From NCBI GenBank assembly GCA_037138335.1, contig JBAXIO010000020.1, positions 1-64,000 on the forward strand: DNA of 64,000 nucleotides, given 5' to 3'. The translations under genes and the position numbers were made by a program. The notes under the pieces are model-generated. The model did not search any database. It had not been told where the DNA came from and saw only the letters and a program-made list of their open reading frames with translations. Each line of letters opens with the position of its first letter. Position 1 is the stretch's first letter. The stretch is from CAIRDP01 sp037138335. GTDB taxonomy: Bacteria; Bacteroidota; Bacteroidia; Bacteroidales; FEN-979. Positions 62,293-64,000 of this stretch are shown here, piece by piece.

Positions 62293-62833
62293 ACACCTTC
62301 TTCATTAAATAATCCTGCAGCAGGTTTACCGCCCGCCTGTATTGCGATTTCGAGGTTGATTCCGAAATGCCAAGCATCCCTGAGATATCCGAATGACGGT
62401 AACCTTCGAGCAGGTGAAGTACGCAAACAACCCTTGCACCTTCGGGAAGTCTCAGGATAGCCTGGTGGATCTCATCCGCAGTGATATCATTAAAGTCGGC
62501 ATCCTGTATGGGATCATCGGCAACATCCCCGGGGTAGAGCTCAACAAATACCGGTTTTTGTTTGCGGATATGGTTGAGGCATTGGTTGATGACGATACGC
62601 CTCAGCCAGGCTCCAAGCGTGCTTTGCCCGCGAAACGAGGGAAGTTCCCTGAACATCTTTACAAAAGACTCCTGCAGCAGGTCTTCCGCTTCAGATCTGT
62701 TCGAAACCATTCTCAGGCACAGGTTGTACATGGTACGGGAATATTGTTTGTACAAACGGTATTGGGCCACGCGGTCACCCCGGATGCATAATCCGATCAG
62801 TTCCTGGTTTATGTCGGGGATAATTGCCGCCAA
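62282..62833 (-). CDS. ECF RNA polymerase sigma factor
   Basis: 183 aa. Region 2 with SEAEDLLQESFVKMFRELPSF and WLRRIVINQCLNHIRK; region 4 with LPEGARVVCVLHLLEGYRHS and the HTH DISGMLGISESTSKSQYRR. Start is a TTG at 62833, since an in-frame stop lies just upstream and no ATG precedes region 2. The anti-sigma and beta-repeat genes follow in an overlapping operon. Target promoters unknown. Confidence 0.93.
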   Translation of the reverse strand: MAAIIPDINQELIGLCIRGDRVAQYRLYKQYSRTMYNLCLRMVSNRSEAEDLLQESFVKMFRELPSFRGQSTLGAWLRRIVINQCLNHIRKQKPVFVELYPGDVADDPIQDADFNDITADEIHQAILRLPEGARVVCVLHLLEGYRHSDISGMLGISESTSKSQYRRAVNLLQDYLMKKVYEK

Positions 62834-62937
62834 TTCCGATTTGTTTAATTAAAAGACACCTGTTTCTTATGAAAGTTGGAATCCGGGGTTAAAAATCTTT
62901 GTCCGGGATCACTGCTTTTTCAAATCACAACCTTCAC

Positions 62938-64000
62938 CTACAACGTTATGATAAAACTGGTTGCAGCTTCGGTTGATTCCGCATGGATGGACCCGTGGTG
63001 CAACCTGAGGATCTCCCGCGACAGGCTCAAACCTATGCCAGAACCCTGCTCCCTGGTTGTAAAGAATGGGATGAAGATCTTTTCTAAAACGTCTTCCGAA
63101 ATGACCGGACCGTTGTTGCTGATCCTGATTACCGGGCGGTTTTGCCTGGAAATGTCGGCAACAATCCTGATTTTCCTGTTTTCGGGAATCTCAGCCAGCG
63201 CCTCTGTGGCATTTTTCAGGATGTTAAGCACTACCTGGGTCAGCAGGTTCTTGTCGCCGGTAAGCTCCCCGGCTCTCTGATCGATCTTTATTTCAAGGTT
63301 AATTCCCTGTTTTTCAATTTGTTCATGAAGCAAAAGCCCTATCTGCTCCAGCCATTCTTCCACCTGGAAGACTGAAAAATCAGGTTTCGGGATTTTAGTC
63401 AGTATACGGTAACTGTTTACAAAACTGACCAGCCCGTTACCCCTTTCTTCAATGGTTTCAAGCCCCTGGATCAGGTTTTCAATGGTTTCAGCATCAACGG
63501 ATGAGGAGGCTGAAGCAAGACCGTCCCTGGGGAAGAATTTTTTCAGGGTGCCTGTAAGTGAAACGATGGGGGCAATGCTGTTCATGATCTCATGAGTTAA
63601 CACCCTGATCAGCTTTTGCCAGGAGTCTAGTTCCTTTTCATCGAGTTCGTGGCGGATATCCTGCAGGGAGATCAGCCTGGAGACATTTTCGCCAAACCGT
63701 ATCTCCCTAGAACGGATAACCAGGTTTATCGGCGTGTCACCCATCAGGCGTTTAAAGGTAAACGCCTCGCCCGGACTGATAGTGGCGAGAACCTGGAAAA
63801 GCTCTGGATTCCTGAGGGGTACCAGGTGAAGAGGGGTGAAGGATGGAATGCCTGCATACTCAAAAGCCTTATCATTCATGATCTCCACTTCATTATTCCG
63901 GTTCACTGCCATCAGCCCCGTGGAGGCATGCTGGATGAAGGACTGGTAATATTTTTCAAGGTATTCATTATGCAGCTTGATCTCGTTGATCCTTTCATTC
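62938..64000 (-). CDS. PAS-domain sensor histidine kinase (5' end outside window)
   Basis: The frame is open to the right edge, so the start is missing. Visible order: a PAS domain (QHASTGLMAVNRNNEVEIMN), HisKA with the phospho-acceptor His in VLTHEIMNSIAP, and HATPase_c with NILKNATEAL, ISNNGPVI and GSGIGLSLSRE. It resembles NtrY/NtrB-like kinases that act with sigma-54 response regulators; such a partner may lie to the right. No adjacent regulator is visible here. Confidence 0.9.
   Translation of the reverse strand, partial: NERINEIKLHNEYLEKYYQSFIQHASTGLMAVNRNNEVEIMNDKAFEYAGIPSFTPLHLVPLRNPELFQVLATISPGEAFTFKRLMGDTPINLVIRSREIRFGENVSRLISLQDIRHELDEKELDSWQKLIRVLTHEIMNSIAPIVSLTGTLKKFFPRDGLASASSSVDAETIENLIQGLETIEERGNGLVSFVNSYRILTKIPKPDFSVFQVEEWLEQIGLLLHEQIEKQGINLEIKIDQRAGELTGDKNLLTQVVLNILKNATEALAEIPENRKIRIVADISRQNRPVIRISNNGPVISEDVLEKIFIPFFTTREQGSGIGLSLSREILRLHHGSIHAESTEAATSFIITL

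Overview
The window looks like a chromosomal segment of a member of the Bacteroidota, probably a Bacteroidales-type or environmental lineage. Evidence: four proteins end in, or appear to end in, type IX secretion (Por) C-terminal sorting domains. Lineage-typical families are present (DUF3857 transglutaminases, DUF2723, DUF3098, DUF4907, a PID-CTERM protein, thioester-less alpha-2-macroglobulin). Promoters carry the Bacteroidota -7 box TAnnTTTG, and Shine-Dalgarno sequences are mostly absent. No plasmid, phage or transposon gene was seen, so this is mainly core genome with lineage-specific envelope genes.

Layout. 1-5.7 kb (+): the 3' part of an rRNA pseudouridine synthase with an 81-bp tandem repeat in its basic N-terminal extension, a receiver-PAS protein, and two DUF3857 proteins (one with an intact transglutaminase triad, one without). 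5.7-7.7 kb (-): dnaG. 7.7-8.6 kb (+): a decayed polyferredoxin gene. 8.6-26.3 kb (-): DUF6544 protein, lipoprotein, PHP phosphoesterase, U32 protein, small lipoprotein, aspS, a giant alpha-2-macroglobulin, a secreted GH53 galactanase, a DUF3108 protein, leuS. 26.4-34.5 kb (+): AsmA-like giant protein, ftsX, DUF3098, uppP, truB, tadA, rhamnulose-phosphate-aldolase-like protein. 34.5-41.3 kb (-): PID-CTERM protein, T9SS surface protein, barrel/SPOR protein, TPR protein, porin-like protein. 41.4-46.7 kb (+): DUF2723 membrane protein and TPR histidine kinase. 46.7-53.2 kb (-): PPP-type phosphatase, 12-blade Kelch/Ig T9SS protein, DUF4907 protein, tRNA-Val(CAC), Kir-like potassium channel. 53.3-56.4 kb (+): EF-G and aldo/keto reductase. 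56.4-64 kb: sugar MFS transporter, small secreted proteins, M64 peptidase lipoprotein, an ECF sigma/anti-sigma/beta-repeat protein operon, and a PAS histidine kinase running off the right end.

How the genes fit together. Core information processing (dnaG, aspS, leuS, fusA, tRNA-Val, truB, tadA, rluB-like) is interspersed with envelope construction (ftsX, uppP, AsmA-like, SPOR, porin) and secreted proteins. Four translation units (aspS, leuS, tRNA-Val, fusA) share the identical 9-mer TACCTTTGC just upstream. The sigma/anti-sigma operon is a plausible envelope-stress module.

Most unusual signals. (1) A family of 7/8-bp tandem repeats sits at gene boundaries, supplies the stop codons of several minus-strand genes, and has also invaded two reading frames (alpha-2-macroglobulin and anti-sigma factor). 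(2) Perfect mini-hairpins, two with a GCGAAGC core, occur at gene borders, including a predicted three-way junction. (3) A PID-CTERM sorting protein lies directly downstream of a T9SS substrate. (4) Paired active and inactive transglutaminases, and an alpha-2-macroglobulin that lacks its thioester. I saw no CRISPR, insertion sequence, defence island or biosynthetic cluster.
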